The notes under the pieces are model-generated. The model was not told where the DNA came from. It did no database searches and saw only the letters and a program-made list of their open reading frames with translations. This document shows positions 35,638-45,257 of a stretch of DNA of 64,000 nt, piece after piece. The number at the start of each line of letters is the position of its first letter. The stretch's first letter is position 1. The DNA comes from Betaproteobacteria bacterium LSUCC0117 (lineage in GTDB: Bacteria > Pseudomonadota > Gammaproteobacteria > Burkholderiales > Burkholderiaceae_C). Location of the stretch: NCBI GenBank assembly GCA_030441535.1, contig JAUJFZ010000005.1:1-64000 (forward strand). Direction: 5' to 3'. Both the position numbers and the translations under genes were made by a program.

Positions 35638-36777
35638 TCAGGGTTGGTCCACAGCAGCAACCTGCACGGGTACGCGGGGCGCAATGGCACACATCAATTC
35701 GTAAGCAACCGTGCCGCTGGCGTACGCCACCTCATCAATCAGCAACACAGCACCCGATGCGCTGCGCCCCCACAGTACCACCTCGGCACCCATAGCAGGT
35801 AGGGCGCCGCGTGCGGCAACCACCGGGCGCAAATCGACGGTCAGCATATCCATGCTGACGCGCCCTACCACGCGGGTGCGAATACCATCGACCAACACCG
35901 GCGTACCGGCATCGAGGGCACCGTTGGCATGCCGAGGGTAACCGTCGGCGTAACCACATGACACAACCCCAATCGCCATCGTCTCAGGCGCCACGAAAGT
36001 CGAGCCATAACCCACCGTGTCGCCTGGCGCCAAATGCTGCAACGCCAGCAGCTGCGCCGATAACGTCATGGTGGGTTGCAAATCCCAAAGCGCGGCGTCC
36101 CCATGCGGAAAATCAGGTGCGCTACCGTACAACGCAATTCCAGCTCGCACCCAATCAGCGGCAACGGTTGGCGCATTGGGCGCGTGGCGCAACACAGCCG
36201 CACTATTTGACACCGTGCGGGCACCCGCCAAGTCAGTGCTGGCCGCATCAAACACAGCCATTTGGTGCGCGATACCGCGTGCACCATCCGCATCGCTGAA
36301 GTGCGTCATCAGTGAAATTTCATCGACCTGCGGCAAGGCATTCAGGCGCGTCCACGCGCTGCGATAGGCATCGGGCTTGAAGCCCAAACGATTCATCCCT
36401 GAATTAAGCTTTAAAAAGACCCGATGTGGCACCTGTGTTTTGTGCGTCGCCAACCAGTCAATCTGCTCAGCGCAGTGCACGGTGTGCCATAAATCCAAAC
36501 GTGAGCACCACTCCAGGTCACGCAACTCGAACGCGCCCTCCAGCAGCAGAATCGGTCCGCGCCAACCCAACTGCCGTAAACGCTGGGCCTCGGCGATATC
36601 CAACAAAGCGAAACCATCGGCACCGCGCAAGGCGTCATACACATTCTCAATGCCGTGGCCATAGGCATTGGCTTTCACCACCGCCCAGACCCGCGCGTTG
36701 GGCACTTGCGCACGAGTGCGGCTCAGGTTGTGGCGCAAAGCGTCGCTGTGAATCGTGGCGAGAATAGGGCGCGGCAT
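35638..36777 (-). CDS. alr: Alanine racemase
   Basis: 379-aa PLP enzyme interconverting L- and D-alanine for peptidoglycan. The PLP lysine is in VVKANAYGHG (about residue 35), and the catalytic tyrosine region is VGYGSTFVA, with RVSMDMLTVDL further on. Fold-III N-terminal barrel, then C-terminal beta domain. No strong Shine-Dalgarno; a TAGTAT hexamer ends 7 nt before the ATG. dadA, the D-alanine-consuming enzyme, is also in this window but 19 kb away and not obviously linked. Confidence 0.95.
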   Translation of the reverse strand: MPRPILATIHSDALRHNLSRTRAQVPNARVWAVVKANAYGHGIENVYDALRGADGFALLDIAEAQRLRQLGWRGPILLLEGAFELRDLEWCSRLDLWHTVHCAEQIDWLATHKTQVPHRVFLKLNSGMNRLGFKPDAYRSAWTRLNALPQVDEISLMTHFSDADGARGIAHQMAVFDAASTDLAGARTVSNSAAVLRHAPNAPTVAADWVRAGIALYGSAPDFPHGDAALWDLQPTMTLSAQLLALQHLAPGDTVGYGSTFVAPETMAIGVVSCGYADGYPRHANGALDAGTPVLVDGIRTRVVGRVSMDMLTVDLRPVVAARGALPAMGAEVVLWGRSASGAVLLIDEVAYASGTVAYELMCAIAPRVPVQVAAVDQP

Positions 36778-36926
36778 GGCTCAAATACTAATCAAATTAA
36801 GTCGTGTTGTGCGATCGGGGCGACGGCATGAGAAAGGCGCCCATGCTATAACCATCGCTGGCTAAGTGCCCTCCAATTGTGTCAGTTTGTAAACCGCGTC
36901 GCCACGCTATACCCAACTAAAAAAAC

Positions 36927-38207
36927 ATGAAGCGCGGCTTCTACACCATCATGGCAGCGCAGTTTTTCAGCTCGCTGGCCGACAACGCCTTGTTCGTTAT
37001 CGCAGTCGCGCTGTTGCGCAGCACCCAAGCGCCTGATTGGCAGGCTGCCGCATTGGTGCCTATGTTCGCGCTTTTCTATGTCGTGCTTGCGCCGTGGGTT
37101 GGCGCTTTTGCTGATGCCCGACCCAAAGGGCAAGTCATGTTCATCAGTAACAGCATCAAAGTGGTCGGCTGCCTGTTGATGCTTTGGGGCAGCCATCCCT
37201 TGCTCGCATACGGCGTCGTGGGCTTGGGGGCAGCGGCGTATTCGCCTGCTAAATACGGCATCCTCACCGAACTGTTACCCCCGTCCCAATTGGTCAAAGC
37301 CAATGGGTGGATCGAAGGCCTCACAATCACCTCCATCATCTTGGGCGTGGTGTTGGGCGGCGTGTTGGTTGGTCCGCATATCGGTCCGTTCCTGCAGGGT
37401 ATTGATGTGCCAGGTATCTCATTGGGCATCGACACCATTGAGCAGTCCGCGCTGGCCAGCATGGTGCTGGTGTACGCCATCGCCGCTTGGTTCAATACGC
37501 GTATTCCACGCACCGATGTGGCCCTGCGGCCCATGCCCATAAACCCACTCAACCTGATGCCCGACTTTTACGAATGCAACCGCCGACTATGGCGTGATCG
37601 CTTGGGGCAAATTTCGTTGTCAACTACCACCCTGTTCTGGGGTGTGAGCGGTAACCTGCGCTACATCGTGCTGGCCTGGGCAGCCGTAGCGCTTAACTAC
37701 ACCACCACCGAGGCTGCCAAGTTGGTGGGGGTGGTCGCAATTGGTACGGCAGCCGGTGCCATCGTGGCGTCCATGTGGGTCCGCCTTGATCAGGCCTGCA
37801 AAGTGATGCCTTTGGGTATCGGCATGGGCTTGTTGATCTTGTTACTCAACTACATCACAAGTCTGTGGGTGGCGGTACCGTTCCTGATCCTATTGGGTGC
37901 GTTGGGTGGCTTTTTAGTGGTCCCCATGAACGCGTTGCTGCAACACCGAGGACACAGCCTGATGGGTGCGGGTCGGTCGATTGCGGTACAAAACTTCAAC
38001 GAGCAAGCCTGTATTTTGGGTTTGGGCTTGATGTACAGCGCCGCCACGGGCGCAGGCGTTTCGGCGTTTGCCTCCATCGCGGGATTTGGCTTGTGCATCG
38101 CCATCGTGATGTACATCATTCAACGCTGGCACCAGCACAATTTACGCACCCACCCCCAAGAGCTCGAGGTGTTGTTGCGCCAAGCGCGTGACGAGCCTTC
38201 GCACTAA
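36927..38207 (+). CDS. lplT: Lysophospholipid transporter
   Basis: 426-aa major-facilitator protein that flips lysophospholipids across the inner membrane for reacylation by Aas. The N-terminus MKRGFYTIMAAQFFSSLADNA and the loop region SPAKYGILTELLPPSQLVKANGW are close to LplT. About 12 membrane segments. The aas acyltransferase gene is not adjacent. The downstream EamA gene starts 5 nt later, so they may be co-transcribed. Confidence 0.9.
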   Translation: MKRGFYTIMAAQFFSSLADNALFVIAVALLRSTQAPDWQAAALVPMFALFYVVLAPWVGAFADARPKGQVMFISNSIKVVGCLLMLWGSHPLLAYGVVGLGAAAYSPAKYGILTELLPPSQLVKANGWIEGLTITSIILGVVLGGVLVGPHIGPFLQGIDVPGISLGIDTIEQSALASMVLVYAIAAWFNTRIPRTDVALRPMPINPLNLMPDFYECNRRLWRDRLGQISLSTTTLFWGVSGNLRYIVLAWAAVALNYTTTEAAKLVGVVAIGTAAGAIVASMWVRLDQACKVMPLGIGMGLLILLLNYITSLWVAVPFLILLGALGGFLVVPMNALLQHRGHSLMGAGRSIAVQNFNEQACILGLGLMYSAATGAGVSAFASIAGFGLCIAIVMYIIQRWHQHNLRTHPQELEVLLRQARDEPSH

Positions 38208-38212
38208 ACCCC

Positions 38213-39112
38213 ATGACTGCTGCTGAAAAACGATGGGCCGTCACCGGCCTGCTCATCAATGCCATGGTGTGGGGCTTGTCGTGGTGGCCGTTACGGCAGT
38301 TGCAAGCCGCTGGGTTTCACCCCCTTTGGAGCACGTTGTTGGTTTTCACCCCCGCGCTTTTGGTGTCTGGGATCTGGTACCGAAAACACTGGCGCGTCCT
38401 GCTGACCAGCCCCGCACTATGGGCGCTGGCGATGGCGGCTGGCGCAACCAATGTGGGCTTCAATTGGTCAGTCACGACAGGTGATGTGATTCGCGTCATC
38501 CTGTTGTTCTACACCATGCCCGCATGGGCGGTTTTACTGGCGTGGTGGCTGCTCAAGGAAACGCCAACCGCTGCCGCCTTTGTGCGGTTAATCATCGCGT
38601 TTGCGGGCTTGTGGTTGGTTCTATGGCAACCGGGTAGCGGCTGGCCCGTGCCGCGCGAATTTGCCGATGTATTGGCATTGGTGGCGGGCTTCATGTTTGC
38701 GCTCAATAACGTGTTGCTGCGAAGGGGGCACGCTTACCCCAGTGGCGCTCGGGTGTTGGCCATGTTTTTTGGCGGCGTGGTACTCAACAGCGTGGTCGCC
38801 TTGGTGGGGTTTGGGTTGGGTTCCTTGCCTGCGCCGCAACCTACCGGCGGGCAGTGGCTGCCGATTGCATTGGGTTTATCGATGGCCATCATTGCGGCCA
38901 ATGTCGCCCTTCAATACGGCGCGTCGCGGCTGACCAGCGCTGCCACATCCATCATCATGTTGAGTGAGGTGGTGTTTGCCAGCGTGTCGTCGATTGCGCT
39001 GGGTGCATCTGTGTTTGAGGCGCACATTGGTTTTGGCGCCTTGTGCATCATGACGGCCGCGCTTATGGCTGCGGTTGCAAAGCCGCGTCCAACACCTCAA
39101 TCCAGTGCTTAA
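38213..39112 (+). CDS. EamA/DMT-family exporter
   Basis: 299-aa protein with ten hydrophobic helices in two repeats (EamA domain twice), of the drug/metabolite transporter superfamily. No Shine-Dalgarno is visible. The gene follows lplT by 5 nt. Its last 50 nt overlap the end of the convergent glcF gene, so antisense RNA is expected there. The substrate is unknown. Confidence 0.85.
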   Translation: MTAAEKRWAVTGLLINAMVWGLSWWPLRQLQAAGFHPLWSTLLVFTPALLVSGIWYRKHWRVLLTSPALWALAMAAGATNVGFNWSVTTGDVIRVILLFYTMPAWAVLLAWWLLKETPTAAAFVRLIIAFAGLWLVLWQPGSGWPVPREFADVLALVAGFMFALNNVLLRRGHAYPSGARVLAMFFGGVVLNSVVALVGFGLGSLPAPQPTGGQWLPIALGLSMAIIAANVALQYGASRLTSAATSIIMLSEVVFASVSSIALGASVFEAHIGFGALCIMTAALMAAVAKPRPTPQSSA

Positions 39113-40337
39113 CGGGCACATCGGTGCCGCTCTGCAAGTGGCTGATACAGCCGACATTGGCCGACACGATCGTATCGGCGCCAATTTGTGACAAGTTACC
39201 CAACTTGCGATCCCGCAGCTGTTTGGATAGCCCAGGGTTCAATACCGAGTAGGTTCCTGCCGAGCCGCAACACAAGTGCGACTCATTTTGTGCGACGGCA
39301 ATCGAAAAGCCCAATTGCGACAGGTGTTGCTCAACACCGCCGCGCAGCTGTTGACCGTGTTGCAACGTGCAAGGTGGGTGGTAAGCCAGCACGGGCAACG
39401 CTGCGCCCGACGCATTGCTCGCAACGCTGTTTTTACGCAAACGCGCGCGCAGAGGCGCGACCCAATCGGGCAATAACTCACTGAGGTCTTTGGTCAGGGC
39501 ACTGATACGCTCGGCCTTGCTGGCATACGCGGGATCATCAGCCAGCACGTGGCCATAGTCTTTCACCATCACACCGCAGCCTGACGCATTCATCACGATG
39601 GCTTCTACGGGTTCACTGCCGTCGGTCGGGTCGACAAACGGCCACCACGCATCGATGTTGGCGCGCATGTGCGCTTTCCCGCCGTCATGGTCATTGAGGT
39701 GGAATTTCACCGCACCACAGCACCCTGCCGACGGCGGGATTACCGCTTGCATACCAACGGCGTCCAACACGCGTGCAGTGGCCGTGTTCACATTGGGCAT
39801 CATGGCGGGCTGCACACAGCCAGCCAACATCAACACCTTGCGGTCGTGGGTTGCAGTCGGCCAACGACCCGCCGCTTGCTTGACTGGCACTTTGGCTTTC
39901 AGCGCCTCAGGCAAGATCGCTCGAACCGATTGACCCAGCTTCATTGCGGGCCCAAACATTTTTGAAGGCAATCCCTCCTTCAACGCACTGCGCAACAGTC
40001 GCTCGCCCAACGGGCGCTCAACTTTTTCGTCGACCAGCTTTCGCCCAATATCCACCAAATGACCGTATTGCACACCACTGGGGCAAGTTGACTCACAGTT
40101 GCGGCAGGTCAGGCAACGATCCAGATGCGATTGGGTTTTGCGTGTCGGCGTCTCACCCTCAAGCATTTGCTTGATAAGGTAGATACGACCTCGTGGCCCG
40201 TCCAGCTCGTCCCCCAGTAACTGGTAGGTGGGGCAAGTCGCCGTGCAAAAACCACAATGCACACACTTTCGCAAAATGGCTTCCGCCGCTTGGCCTTCTG
40301 CACGGTCGGCGTATTCGGAAGCTAGGTTGGTTTGCAT
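39063..40337 (-). CDS. glcF: Glycolate oxidase iron-sulfur subunit
   Basis: 424-aa subunit with two [4Fe-4S] motifs near the N-terminus, CVHCGFCTATCPTY and CLTCRNCESTCPSG, and a C-terminal pair of cysteine-rich CCG-type domains (SAGCCGAVKFHL and SHLCCGSAGTYS). It transfers electrons from glycolate oxidase to the respiratory chain. It starts 6 nt after glcE ends. The C-terminus is encoded where it overlaps the EamA gene by 50 nt. Confidence 0.94.
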   Translation of the reverse strand: MQTNLASEYADRAEGQAAEAILRKCVHCGFCTATCPTYQLLGDELDGPRGRIYLIKQMLEGETPTRKTQSHLDRCLTCRNCESTCPSGVQYGHLVDIGRKLVDEKVERPLGERLLRSALKEGLPSKMFGPAMKLGQSVRAILPEALKAKVPVKQAAGRWPTATHDRKVLMLAGCVQPAMMPNVNTATARVLDAVGMQAVIPPSAGCCGAVKFHLNDHDGGKAHMRANIDAWWPFVDPTDGSEPVEAIVMNASGCGVMVKDYGHVLADDPAYASKAERISALTKDLSELLPDWVAPLRARLRKNSVASNASGAALPVLAYHPPCTLQHGQQLRGGVEQHLSQLGFSIAVAQNESHLCCGSAGTYSVLNPGLSKQLRDRKLGNLSQIGADTIVSANVGCISHLQSGTDVPVKHWIEVLDAALQPQP

Positions 40338-40343
40338 GGATTC

Positions 40344-41474
40344 TTACAGGCGGTGGGTGTTGAACACACCCGTTGGATCGAGCTGCTCGCGCAGGCGCTG
40401 GGCAATACCACTGGTCGCAGGCGGCGTGGGGTGGAACACACCGACCGTTTTATCGGTCTCGCCATGGGCTTGGCTCACGCGAAACAAGGTGGCATGACCG
40501 CCAGCATCCTCTGCCAACTGACGTACTTTTTCGGCGTCGCTGGCAGGTGCCCATACCCAACGAAGCGCACCATGCCACTCGACCAGTGCATCAGAAAACG
40601 CAGCCATGGCCGGTGCAGTTTGTGCCACGCTCAAACGCCACAAGCAAGCGTCTGCAGCAGGTGGCGTGAAGAAGTGATGGGTCTGTTCGCGGCACGACAA
40701 CCACAACGCTTCAGCCTCAGCTGTAGTGACATGGGCGCAAGAAATACCGTAACCCGCAGCGTCACTGGCCATTCGGGCGCTCGCGGCATCGACCGCTGCC
40801 ACAGCACCACGAAGTCGGACAACCAATGAATCTCGACCAGATTTGTCACGTTTCCAAACGCTGGCATTTAAGGGCAGTGGCTGGCCTCCCCATGTGTTGA
40901 TCAGGGATAGTGCCCGTGCTTGGTCGCAATTGAATTTGAGGTTTGCCTCAGCGGGCGCGACGGGCAACACCTTGATCGATAATTCAGTCAGAACACCCAA
41001 CGTACCCATGCTGCCAGCCATCAAACGGCTGATGTCATAGCCCGCGACGTTTTTCATCACCTGGCCACCAAAGGTCAGCAACTCGCCAGCGGCATTGAGC
41101 ATCTTGATGCCCAAAACAAAGTCTTTCATCGCACCGACGCTGGCGCGTGCAGGGCCCGACAGCGCTGCCGCGACTGCACCACCAATCGTTGCATCGGGTC
41201 CAAAGTGCGGCGGGTCACAGGGCAAACACTGGTTGTGGGTGGCCAACAGGGCTTCTAAATCGCGCAGGCGCAGCCCCGCACCCGCAGTGATGACCAATTC
41301 AGTTGGCTCATAAGCCACGACTTGGTCCAAGGCACCGGTATCGAGCACGGTGCCCTGGATCGGCTCGCCGTAAAAATCTTTGGAGCCACCGCCACGCACC
41401 CGCAAGGGGCGACGCGCCGGGTCAGAACCCGCGGTTTTAATGAGGTCGGCCAAGGCCAGAACAGTCGCATGCAT
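40344..41474 (-). CDS. glcE: Glycolate oxidase FAD-binding subunit GlcE
   Basis: 376-aa FAD-binding protein of the glycolate oxidase complex. The PP-loop FAD-binding region has LRVRGGGSKDFYG near residue 35 and PPHFGPDATIGGAVAAALSG near 105; the C-terminal domain is shorter than in GlcD. The start MHATVLALADL (41474) is chosen over 18 upstream codons. glcD, usually immediately upstream, is not present; a terminator lies there instead. GlcE alone does not form the active complex, so glcD is expected elsewhere. Confidence 0.92.
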   Translation of the reverse strand: MHATVLALADLIKTAGSDPARRPLRVRGGGSKDFYGEPIQGTVLDTGALDQVVAYEPTELVITAGAGLRLRDLEALLATHNQCLPCDPPHFGPDATIGGAVAAALSGPARASVGAMKDFVLGIKMLNAAGELLTFGGQVMKNVAGYDISRLMAGSMGTLGVLTELSIKVLPVAPAEANLKFNCDQARALSLINTWGGQPLPLNASVWKRDKSGRDSLVVRLRGAVAAVDAASARMASDAAGYGISCAHVTTAEAEALWLSCREQTHHFFTPPAADACLWRLSVAQTAPAMAAFSDALVEWHGALRWVWAPASDAEKVRQLAEDAGGHATLFRVSQAHGETDKTVGVFHPTPPATSGIAQRLREQLDPTGVFNTHRL

Positions 41475-41553
41475 CCGCCAATGGTAGCCGTCACACACCA
41501 CTGGGGGCGTGAATTTTTGACACGCCATCCAAGAATTTATTTGGGTTCAGGCG

Positions 41554-41585
41554 AAAAAAAACCAACGCCGAGCGTTGGTTTTCGT
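41554..41585. terminator. Bidirectional intrinsic terminator
   Basis: Perfect 8-bp stem ACCAACGC (41561-41568) / GCGTTGGT (41572-41579) with a 3-nt loop, flanked by an A run and a T-rich run. On the minus strand it ends the small membrane protein gene; it also separates that gene from glcE. Confidence 0.85.
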
Positions 41586-41613
41586 TTGGTGGGCTCATGA
41601 CCCAACGGGGGAT

Positions 41614-41760
41614 TTACCCCATGAAGACCGCAATAAAGGCCAACAACAGCATCAAAATGCCGCCAGCGACTGGCAAAACGATGGGCATGTGATAAACGAT
41701 GGAATCGACGGTGTCCTGCTCGCCCTCTTGGGCTTGGTGATCGTGTGAGTTGTTTGACAT
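41614..41760 (-). CDS. Small single-pass membrane protein
   Basis: 48-aa protein: an acidic, histidine-containing N-terminus (MSNNSHDHQAQEGEQDTVD) and one C-terminal hydrophobic helix (about residues 25-47, VLPVAGGILMLLLAFIAVF). GGAG lies 6 nt before the ATG, and a terminator follows the stop, so it is likely a real gene. I recognise no family. A 64-aa reading with an earlier start is possible but lacks a ribosome binding site. Lies between recQ and glcE on their strand. Confidence 0.6.
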   Translation of the reverse strand: MSNNSHDHQAQEGEQDTVDSIVYHMPIVLPVAGGILMLLLAFIAVFMG

Positions 41761-41828
41761 ATCCGGCTCCAACAAAAATAGGGCGCGCAACGGTGTGGCG
41801 CTGCGCAATAGCTAGATTTTAGCCCAAC

Positions 41829-43703
41829 CTAGGCCGCAGCCCGCAAACTGCCCTTGATGACCCGCAAAACTTCTTCGCCGTACGCTTCGCGCTTTTTGGC
41901 GCCAAGCCCCGCAATCCCTTGCAAGGCGTCGATGTCGTCGGGTAACGCCTCGGCCAGCGCTTTTAGGGTGTTGTTGTTAAAAATCACATAGGCGGGTAGG
42001 TCGTGCGCGCGGGCCACCTCACTGCGCCATGCCTTCAGCTCGCCAAAAACGTGTTGGCCCACAGCATCCAAATTGGCGACCAATGCATCGGCCTTTTTGG
42101 TCTTGGTGGCGGCCTTTTGTCCACGCTGTGCCACCATGACGCGCTGGTGGATACGTGATTCGCCGCGTAACAAGGCGCGCGCAGGCTCCCCCAAATGCAG
42201 TGTGGCGTAATCGCCAGTACCAATCACAACGGCACCACTGGTCACCAACTGCCTAAGCAAAGCACGCCACTGCGCCTCCGACACGTCGGCCCCAATCCCA
42301 AAGGTGCTCAGTTGCTCGTGCTGGTATTGCTTCACCCGGTCGGTCACTTTGCCGCGCAAGACGTCAAGTAAGTGCCCACTACCGAATGCTGTCCCACTGA
42401 CCTGTTGAAAACGGTAAATCGTGCTCAATAGCTTGCGCGCGTTCTCGGTTGCATCGACCACGTCAGGCGGCATGAGGCAATTGTCGCAATTGCCGCACGG
42501 CTGGCTCGTCTCACCAAAATAATCGAGCAGGTGCACGCGGCGGCAATCGGTGGCCTCGGCCAGCGCCAACAGGGCATCGAGTTTCGCGCGCAACCCGCGC
42601 TTGAACGTCTCGTTCGCCAGGCCCTCATCAATCTGCCGGCGTTGGTTAACCACGTCAGACAGCCCATACACCATCCACGCGACAGCGGGCTCGCCGTCGC
42701 GGCCTGCGCGACCCGTCTCTTGGTAATAGCCCTCGATGTTTTTCGGCATATCCATATGGGCCACAAACCGAACATCCGGTTTATCGATCCCCATGCCGAA
42801 GGCGATGGTCGCAACCATCACCACACCGTCCTCCCGCAAAAAACGGTCTTGATGGACGCGGCGGGTCTCGGCATCCATACCTGCGTGATACGGCAGCGCA
42901 TTGACACCCGCGCGGGCCAACTGCTCGGCCACCTCTTCAACGCGTCGACGCGACTGGCAGTACACCACGCCGGCGTCACCATCGAACTCGGTTTGGATAA
43001 ACGCCAGTAACTGCGCCATCGCATCGCGCTTTTCGGTAATTCGATAGCGGATATTCGGACGGTCGAAGCTACTGATGAATTGGCGCGATGTCGTGAGCGC
43101 CAAGTGATGCACCATGTCCTCTCGCGTCAGTGCATCAGCAGTTGCCGTTAAGGCCAAGCGAGGCACACCCGGAAACTCGGTGTGCAACATCGATAACGCG
43201 CGGTACTCGGGACGGAAATCGTGGCCCCACTGGCTCACGCAATGCGCCTCGTCAATCGCAAACAAACTGATTTGCTGGCGCGCTTGCAACTGCGCCAGCA
43301 AAGCCATCATGCGCGGAGTCGTGAGCCGTTCGGGCGCGACATACAGCAACGTCAATTCGCCACGAAGCAACTGCTGCTCAATGTCGCGGGCATCTTCGAA
43401 GGTCAGCGTGGAGTTTAAAAACGCCGCCGCCACACCCAACTCGTGCAACGCGCCAACCTGGTTGTGCATCAAGGCAATCAGAGGCGAGATCACGATGGCC
43501 ACGCCATGACCGCTTTGCTGTCGGACGATAGCAGGGATTTGGTAGCACAGGCTTTTGCCGCCACCCGTGGGCATCAGTACCAGGGCGTCGCCGCCGTCGA
43601 TCACATGGGTAATGATGTCGGCTTGGGGGCCCCGGAAGGACTCAAAACCAAAAACCGTCTGTAACGTGCCGAGGGCTTGGCTCAGCGGGTCTGGCGCGCT
43701 CAA
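41829..43703 (-). CDS. recQ: ATP-dependent DNA helicase RecQ
   Basis: About 624-aa 3'-5' helicase. Walker A is PTGGGKSLCYQ, DEAH box with QWGHDFRP, helicase motif VI near QETGRAGRD, the zinc-binding four-cysteine subdomain (CDNCLMPPD) and a C-terminal HRDC domain. The start is uncertain: TTG at 43703 fits the conserved N-terminus (SAPDPLSQALGTLQ) and has GGGAG about 10 nt upstream, while GTG at 43721 and TTG at 43742 overlap the rhodanese gene. It overlaps or abuts that gene's stop, so translation may be coupled. Confidence 0.93.
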   Translation of the reverse strand: MSAPDPLSQALGTLQTVFGFESFRGPQADIITHVIDGGDALVLMPTGGGKSLCYQIPAIVRQQSGHGVAIVISPLIALMHNQVGALHELGVAAAFLNSTLTFEDARDIEQQLLRGELTLLYVAPERLTTPRMMALLAQLQARQQISLFAIDEAHCVSQWGHDFRPEYRALSMLHTEFPGVPRLALTATADALTREDMVHHLALTTSRQFISSFDRPNIRYRITEKRDAMAQLLAFIQTEFDGDAGVVYCQSRRRVEEVAEQLARAGVNALPYHAGMDAETRRVHQDRFLREDGVVMVATIAFGMGIDKPDVRFVAHMDMPKNIEGYYQETGRAGRDGEPAVAWMVYGLSDVVNQRRQIDEGLANETFKRGLRAKLDALLALAEATDCRRVHLLDYFGETSQPCGNCDNCLMPPDVVDATENARKLLSTIYRFQQVSGTAFGSGHLLDVLRGKVTDRVKQYQHEQLSTFGIGADVSEAQWRALLRQLVTSGAVVIGTGDYATLHLGEPARALLRGESRIHQRVMVAQRGQKAATKTKKADALVANLDAVGQHVFGELKAWRSEVARAHDLPAYVIFNNNTLKALAEALPDDIDALQGIAGLGAKKREAYGEEVLRVIKGSLRAAA

Positions 43704-43705
43704 AT

Positions 43706-44119
43706 TTACAGCTGCTCCCACGGCAAGCCGTCGAACCGCCAACCATTGACCATTGACCGGTGAAACTGGTCGTTTAATTCACCCTCAAACCCATGCAGTA
43801 CGTTGTACACATCGGTGTAACCAGCAGCCTCCAGGGCCAAGCCCGCATCCAAGGTGCGCTTACCGCTGCGGCAAATCAACAACACGGGGACCGCTTTCTC
43901 GGCAACCTCGGCTTCGACTAACTTCACGAATTGCTCGGGGTGAGGCGTGAGGTCGGGGTATTCGTACCATGGCACGTTAATGGCACCGGGCGGACGGCCG
44001 ACGTACAGCGACTCGATCTCCATGCGGACATCGATGAGTACGGCATCGGGCTGCGCTTGCAGCATCGCCCAGGCAGCGGTAGGCAAAACGTGTTTCATAA
44101 CCCCGTTATTGTCCGTCAT
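43706..44119 (-). CDS. Rhodanese-like domain protein
   Basis: 137-aa single rhodanese domain. The active-site loop ICRSGKRT carries the catalytic cysteine; the substrate-side INVPWYEYPD segment is conserved. Sulfurtransferase activity is plausible, but the partner is unknown. An internal ATG (44098) with CGGGG upstream is an alternative start. It precedes recQ, whose likely start lies 2 nt past its stop. Divergent from metH part 1. Confidence 0.85.
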   Translation of the reverse strand: MTDNNGVMKHVLPTAAWAMLQAQPDAVLIDVRMEIESLYVGRPPGAINVPWYEYPDLTPHPEQFVKLVEAEVAEKAVPVLLICRSGKRTLDAGLALEAAGYTDVYNVLHGFEGELNDQFHRSMVNGWRFDGLPWEQL

Positions 44120-44161
44120 TCGACGTCCAAATAAAGCAACTTATGTCGTAGCCATTCTTCT

Positions 44162-44173
44162 TACAATATCGCC
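44162..44173 (+). promoter_or_regulatory. -10 box of metH part 1, possibly leaderless
   Basis: TACAAT (44162-44167) ends 6 nt before the metH1 ATG, and no Shine-Dalgarno exists. If transcription starts 7 nt past the hexamer, the first base of the mRNA is the A of ATG. No convincing -35 is visible. This spacing recurs at other genes in the window. Confidence 0.4.
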
Positions 44174-45232
44174 ATGACTGATCGGAACAAACCCTATACC
44201 CGCGGCCAAGGTCTGGTTGACCTGCTGGCGCAACGCATCGTACTGTTTGACGGCGCGATGGGCACCATGATCCAGCGCTTCAAGCTATCCGAAGCGCAGT
44301 ACCGCGGCACACGTTTCAAAGACTTCCACCGCGACATCAAAGGCAATAACGAGTTGTTAAGCCTGACCCGCCCCGACATCATCGAAGATGTGCACGAGGG
44401 TTATTTGGCCGCCGGCGCCGACATGATCGAAACCAATACCTTCGGCGCCACCAGCATCGCCCAAGACGACTACGACATGGCCGACCTGGTGCACGAGATG
44501 AACCTCACTTCAGCCCGCCTCGCCCGCGTCGCGGCTGACCACTACAGCACCCCAGACAAGCCGCGCTTTGTATGTGGCGCTTTGGGCCCCACCCCCAAAA
44601 CCGCCAGCATCAGCCCTGACGTGAACGATCCCAGCGCGCGTAACGTCACGTTTGAACAACTCAGCCAAGCCTACCTCGCACAAATTGAGGCCTTGGTCGA
44701 AGGCGGCGTCGATGCCTTGTTGGTCGAAACCATCTTTGACACCCTCAACGCGAAAGCCGCTTTGTTCGCTATCGACACCTTTTTTGAGCAGTCCGACGAG
44801 CGCTTACCCATCATCATCAGCGGCACCGTGACCGATGCGTCCGGGCGGATTTTGAGTGGTCAGACCGTGACCGCGTTTTGGGCCAGCGTCCGCCACATTC
44901 AGCCCTTGGCGGTTGGCCTCAATTGCGCCTTGGGTGCGGCGTTGATGCGCCCCTACATCCAAGAGTTGGCCAAAGCAGCCCCTGACACCTACATCATTTG
45001 CTACCCCAACGCAGGGTTGCCCAACCCCATGAGCGAAACTGGTTTCGATGAAACCCCCGAGGTCACCAGCCGCTTGATTCATGAGTTTGCTGCTGAAGGC
45101 TTGGTGAACATCGTGGGCGGTTGTTGCGGTACGACACACGAGCACATTGCCGCTATTGGGCAAGCCGTCAGTGGTCAAGCACCGCGGGCGTTACGCGCCA
45201 ACGGTTTTTACCGCGATACTGCTGACGCCTGA
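44174..45232 (+). CDS. metH: Methionine synthase, homocysteine-binding part
   Basis: 352-aa protein equal to the N-terminal homocysteine/zinc domain of MetH. DGAMGTM marks the start of the barrel, and the zinc cysteines are in VGLNCALG and GGCCGTTHEHI. The rest of MetH (pterin, cobalamin and activation domains) is encoded at 46,086 after a separate LysE gene. A split metH is common in Burkholderiales. The start has no Shine-Dalgarno but TACAAT 6 nt upstream. Confidence 0.93.
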   Translation: MTDRNKPYTRGQGLVDLLAQRIVLFDGAMGTMIQRFKLSEAQYRGTRFKDFHRDIKGNNELLSLTRPDIIEDVHEGYLAAGADMIETNTFGATSIAQDDYDMADLVHEMNLTSARLARVAADHYSTPDKPRFVCGALGPTPKTASISPDVNDPSARNVTFEQLSQAYLAQIEALVEGGVDALLVETIFDTLNAKAALFAIDTFFEQSDERLPIIISGTVTDASGRILSGQTVTAFWASVRHIQPLAVGLNCALGAALMRPYIQELAKAAPDTYIICYPNAGLPNPMSETGFDETPEVTSRLIHEFAAEGLVNIVGGCCGTTHEHIAAIGQAVSGQAPRALRANGFYRDTADA

Positions 45233-45257
45233 ACGCGCATCTGATAGACCGCACACC

